Of a stretch of 64,000 nt of DNA, positions 60,048 through 64,000 are shown piece by piece. The translations under genes and the position numbers were made by a program. This stretch comes from Sphaerolaimus hirsutus (Eukaryota > Nematoda > Chromadorea > Monhysterida > Sphaerolaimidae): contig OZ038450.1 in the NCBI GenBank assembly GCA_964036195.1, positions 5,148,701 through 5,212,700 of the forward strand. The letters run 5' to 3'. The notes beneath the pieces were generated by a model. The model searched no databases. It worked only from the letters and a program-made list of their open reading frames with translations, and was not told the DNA's origin. The first letter of the stretch is position 1, and each line of letters opens with the position of its first letter.

Positions 60048-60366
60048 CATAAAGTAAGGATACCCTGAACTGTGAGCAGACATAAAAATATCCCCATCCC
60101 AACAAGAGCCATCTGTGTTCACAGGAATGTACACAGCATTTGCACTATAAATGGGACCAATTTGCACAGCCATGAACTGCCCATTTCTTGGCTTATTGAA
60201 TACTAGTCCAAATGCTAGACACTCATTCCCACCCATAGTTGTGTAACCAGAGTTGCCAGTTACAGGATTGTAAATAACACCAATTATTCATCCATTCATT
60301 TGTTGACACTGAATATAGAAGGCAATGAGATTGGTCACCACAATGCAGTATGGTTCCAGATTCTCC
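60048..60366 (-). pseudogene. Cys-rich module, copy 2, frameshifted
   Basis: A 319-bp unit bounded by a CAG acceptor and GTGAGA donor, like copy 1. It begins GESGTILHC, then CLLYSVSTNE and NNWC, and continues in another frame with NSGYTT, KPRNGQFMAVQI, VYIPVNTDGSCWDGD. The frame change occurs just after NNWC, where one extra T (a TT after TGG TGT) fits; the length is one base over 318. One Cys present in copy 1 is Trp here. It is either a decaying exon or a sequencing error at that base. Confidence 0.55.
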
Positions 60367-60641
60367 CTGTTGAGAAATGGGTCAGATTATTTTTTGGTTA
60401 TGGAAATTTGTACCCAATAACCAATTGCAAAGTCACAAATTAAATATCATGAAAAAAGATGCACAGGTCCTGTGGTTTGGGGGCATGCTAAAATCAGCTG
60501 TCGAACTTTAGAATGTTGTGATGGACAAATGCCAGTAATGTTTCAGCTGAACTGTAAGTGTGAGGTCCTGAGGCTGTCTAAGAGGGGCCAATGATTATCT
60601 AGGGAGATTACTGCAAACATGTGTGCAAATAAGGCACATAC

Positions 60642-60761
60642 CATTCCTGGAATAGAAACAAATTGACCTCTAGTATCAGAATGTTGTTGACATAGAATAT
60701 CATACCCAAACAATTGTTCAAGTGAAATGTCTTGCTTAGAATGAAGCAACCTTGTCATCAC
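60642..60761 (-). CDS. Candidate exon upstream of copy 2
   Basis: A 120-bp phase 0-0 stretch between an AG (60762-60763) and GTATGT donor, encoding TRLLHSKQDISLEQLFGYD...GQFVSIPGM. It could be spliced to the GESGTILHC exon. It has no recognised motif and no second copy, so support is only frame, splice consensus and position. Confidence 0.4.
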
Positions 60762-60916
60762 CTATTCATAATGCCACATTCTACAGCAGAGAATCACAGA
60801 AGATTAGTTCACTCAAACAAACACATGCAAAGAATAACATTACCAGGGTTGTTTTATAAAATCGATTGCACCAGAATATTTAGAAAAATTGATCATGATT
60901 GTACTTGAGCCCAATT

Positions 60917-62048
60917 TACCGTATTTCTTCGATCTTATTGACATGTTCATTCACATTGGCTTGCTTGATTACTTTGGCATGTCAAAAAAGTGACATTGCA
61001 TGATCCGATTTATCCCTTGATGTTGACTGCCATATTATGCACACCATCTGTCCGCGCCTTTTGCACTCGATCTTATTTAAACTTTTTGTTCCGCCTGTTT
61101 TGCTTTCACTATATACCAGAGTTGCGAAAGTGTATTTACACTTACCCGAAATACCCGGGTAAATGGGTATTTATATTTACACTTACACTTACACTTTCAT
61201 AAAATACCCATACACTTTTTTACACTTTCATGGGCAAAATACCCGGGTACAGAAAGTGTATTTTTTTTCTTTCAGATGGCCCTGTTTTATGCTTTTGAGC
61301 AAGCATAAAATAGGGTCATGTACAAAAAATGCATTGAATGTAGGAAATATGGCAAATGTACAAACTAGCCTTTGATCAGTACTCATGGTATTCTACAGTT
61401 TCATCATACTTTTGTAAAAAGGACAAGATCAATGGAAATTCACCAGCTGGACACAACGTCAACTCTTGCATTGACATTTGCTGCATGTCCATTCTTGCAT
61501 TTAAACAGTGTGTATCACATAGCTTAATCAGTAAAATATCAACACTGAAAAAGTGCCATTATTAGGGAACTTCATACCACTACAGTATTTGTTACAGTCT
61601 GAAATGTTTCATAAAAGGCTGTAAAATGTGAAATGCTTGAATGAAAATTATAAATAAATTGATCTAAAAGTGAGAACAGCGGTGTTTTCTAATGCTCAAC
61701 AGTGAGAGCTCTTTCAAAAAAATTTTTTTACACTTACACTTTTTTTACACTTTCCTAGGTATTTTTAAAATACCTTACACTTTTGGTATCCATACTCAAA
61801 ATTTGGAAAGTGTATTTACACTTACACTTACACTTTCCAAAAATACCGGTATTTTAACAACTCTGCTATATACTCATTCAGTATTGTGCAGCGTTATGTC
61901 ACAAAGAATGACCGGACTTAAATGATGCATATCCACTGAAAAATATTTTGCCGTGCTCGTTTACATTGGCGTGCTCGTTTACATTGACCTCCCAAAACCG
62001 CTTATGAAACAATACATTGGTGGTCAATATGATTGAAGAAATACGGTA
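60917..62048. mobile_element. Inverted-repeat element J, outer end TACCGTATTTCTTC
   Basis: Ends TACCGTATTTCTTCGATC and its inverse GATTGAAGAAATACGGTA with one mismatch. Inner words TTACATTGGCGTGCTCG repeat near the right end. A family-E element is nested inside (61117-61865). Confidence 0.7.
61117..61865. mobile_element. hAT-like family E copy, GTAAGT subtype, nested
   Basis: Ends CAGAGTTG and CAACTCTG, exact 8-bp duplication CTATATAC (61109-61116, 61866-61873). It is an inverse-orientation relative of 57682-58465, and lies within the 60917-62048 element. Confidence 0.85.
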
Positions 62049-64000
62049 ATTTGAATGAAAGGTGTTTGACATGGCAAACTAAAAAATTCTGTTGATAGTG
62101 ATTATCACACATATTTCATGTCTATGTGTATGCAAACAAATGCAAAACATACTTTAGCTATGTTTTTGTAAACATTTGTTTACCTTCTTATAAAAATCTG
62201 CTAAATAGTCTCTCAAAAATTTCCATACTGCTATTTTTCAATACACTCTTCTGTTAACTTTTACAAATGTGAATTTGCCAACTCTGGATGTTATCATCAT
62301 GTAATTCTTGTGATGTTGGAATCCCTACTCATTCTGTGAGACAATGCTTTAGAATTGACAACCGGCTTGCCAGCAGCATCCAGGGATAATACAATTGTGA
62401 GTGACTCAAGGCGGTGATGTTTTTCAGCCAGGTGCCCAGAACTACTTGGATAAAACACATTCACCATTGATGATACAAAACACCCAAAAAATATTTAACA
62501 CATTTAACTACACAGAAAAAATGGATAGGTTAAAAACAGCTAATAAATGTGTGATGTTGATCCTGACACTTAGAGACTTCCACAGCTGTCAAAAGCAGTC
62601 TTATAGATTTGAACCCCTGAGGGTTTCAGATGGATAGTAAATCACTCAACATTAAGGGATAAACACAGCAATGGTAGTGGGGTTGATTTTTTGTCATGGC
62701 ACATTACTCATCATGGATTCTTGAATGCACTATTAAATGGTGAAATTGAATTGGGACATGTATTTAATAATGAAAATTGTTAAATTGTTAAGTATCTGCT
62801 TGTTTCTTGATTGTGCCTTTGTAACAATGCCTTTGTCGTTTTATCATAGTTTTTGCAGAAATTGTATCATATTTCTGTGCACTGTGCACTATTTTTAAGA
62901 GTGCTTATGTCATCAGATGTAAACTTTACAACGGTCTCACAATTACCACCATTTATCCCCAAACCCAACACGACCAACACATTTCACCAGCATTATTCCA
63001 ACAGGAAAAAAGTGAATGTTATGTTTTGCACAACATCAGGACAGACTCGTGTGAACCTAAATAATAATAATGTGCAAAATTATATCATTTTGGCAGAACC
63101 ATATCATATGGAGATGAAACATAATACCAAAGAATAACTTAATCTTTGGACCAAATGACAAGTAATTGAAATTTCATTCTTTGCATAAAATAATTTGTTT
63201 AAGAAATTTGCCATTCAAAATCATGGTTTCATTTGCCAGGCCATTCATGAAAGATCAGAATTCCTGTCATGAACATGCATTTTTCAGTCCAAGCCCCTGA
63301 TATGAAAATGTCTATACCTGGAGTCACACACAGTACTTCAGTTTCATTGCAGATTCGTAGCATTGTCCTTTGTGCTTGGCCTGTTGTATCTGCAAGCAGT
63401 GTGTAGGGTGTAAAAAGGGTGTAAAAAAGTCAAAAAATCATGCTGGAAAATGGAAAGCTCAATTTGCCTATAAATAAAAAATTGCATTAAATTTTGCCAG
63501 AATTGTTTTTCACAATTAATGAAAAAGACCATGCAAGCAGGTTTGCCAATTTAGCTGTGACTGTGGTAGCTCTTCAATATTCTACTATATTTCTGCCATG
63601 TACCTTGACTATCATTAATGTATAATCAAACAACATGACATCACTAATAATAAAAGAGCATGCATTTTTAGAAAGTCCTCTTCATTGCATAGTTGTTAAT
63701 ATGTATTTAAGTTTAAAATGTATTTACATTTACTCAATAAATATGTACACTCAAGTATTGAGTAAATGTTTACATTTCCCCCCCCCCAAAAAAAAAACAC
63801 TGGTACTCACTGCTCACATACTTTTGGAAAGTACACGAGTACAGAAAATGTATTTCAGACCAGCTTTTATATAGGTTTTTTCAAGGCATAAAGGGAAAAA
63901 GTGATGAAAAATGAAAAAAATTAAGTGAAAACATCCCAAAAAAGCTCATAAAATAGGCAAAAACACACAAACTTGTGAGTTAGGTACTGAAAAAGTTTGG
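61874..64000. other. Right edge region
   Basis: Besides the end of element J and one candidate small exon (63318-63389), I see only AT-rich sequence with short chance frames. A C-run and A-run near 63780-63800 resembles a decayed simple repeat. Confidence 0.4.
63318..63389 (-). CDS. Candidate small exon near the right edge
   Basis: A 72-bp phase 1-1 segment between TTGCAG and GTATAG, encoding TTGQAQRTMLRICNETEVLC and a further VTPG. It has a possible N-glycosylation site (NET) and two Cys. It may belong to the same minus-strand gene as the Cys-rich modules. Nothing else supports it. Confidence 0.3.

Overview
The window is metazoan nuclear DNA. Protein-coding sequence is split into many short GC-rich exons (about 90-230 bp) with GT/AG borders, set in AT-rich introns that are packed with transposable elements. 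There is a nuclear tRNA gene and a BEL/Pao LTR element, and no bacterial-type operon structure. The gene content (two-NIDO membrane protein, TRIM-NHL protein) fits an invertebrate; I cannot fix the phylum from the sequence alone.

Layout. (1) 1-35755, plus strand: a 27-exon gene, open at the left edge, for a single-pass membrane protein with two NIDO (nidogen-type) domains, EGF modules, a Pro-rich linker, a Thr/Pro-rich stalk, a transmembrane helix and a Tyr/Pro-rich tail. All exon phases join and the coding sum is a whole number of codons (1,440 including stop). A tRNA-Arg lies in its intron 14. Its 15.4-kb intron 24 holds a very young BEL/Pao element on the opposite strand (19576-32179) with a fused gag-pol-env reading frame. 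(2) 37770-49989, minus strand, convergent: a 16-exon NHL-repeat protein with a coiled coil, a partial B-box-like motif and no RING seen. (3) 56.9-63.4 kb, minus strand: exons of an unrecognised secreted-looking protein with a repeated Cys-rich module of about 105 residues; one copy is frameshifted.

The rest is dominated by non-autonomous DNA transposons. I could delimit ten insertions from seven families that all have exact 8-bp target duplications and subterminal arrays of short repeats (hAT-like), a family sharing only an outer TACCGTATTTC end, and about 19 copies of a foldback family whose TGCCAAT...CTGCCC ends are, at two sites in the NHL gene, flanked by CCWGG duplications. The most interesting observation is that one foldback copy (43093-43313) forms the whole of an intron with splice sites at its exact borders, so it behaves as an introner, while a sister copy in the same gene (38207-38392) splits an NHL coding exon at a CCTGG site that offers no AG acceptor.

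All exon models come from reading frames, splice consensus and phase matching by eye. No RNA evidence or database search was available.
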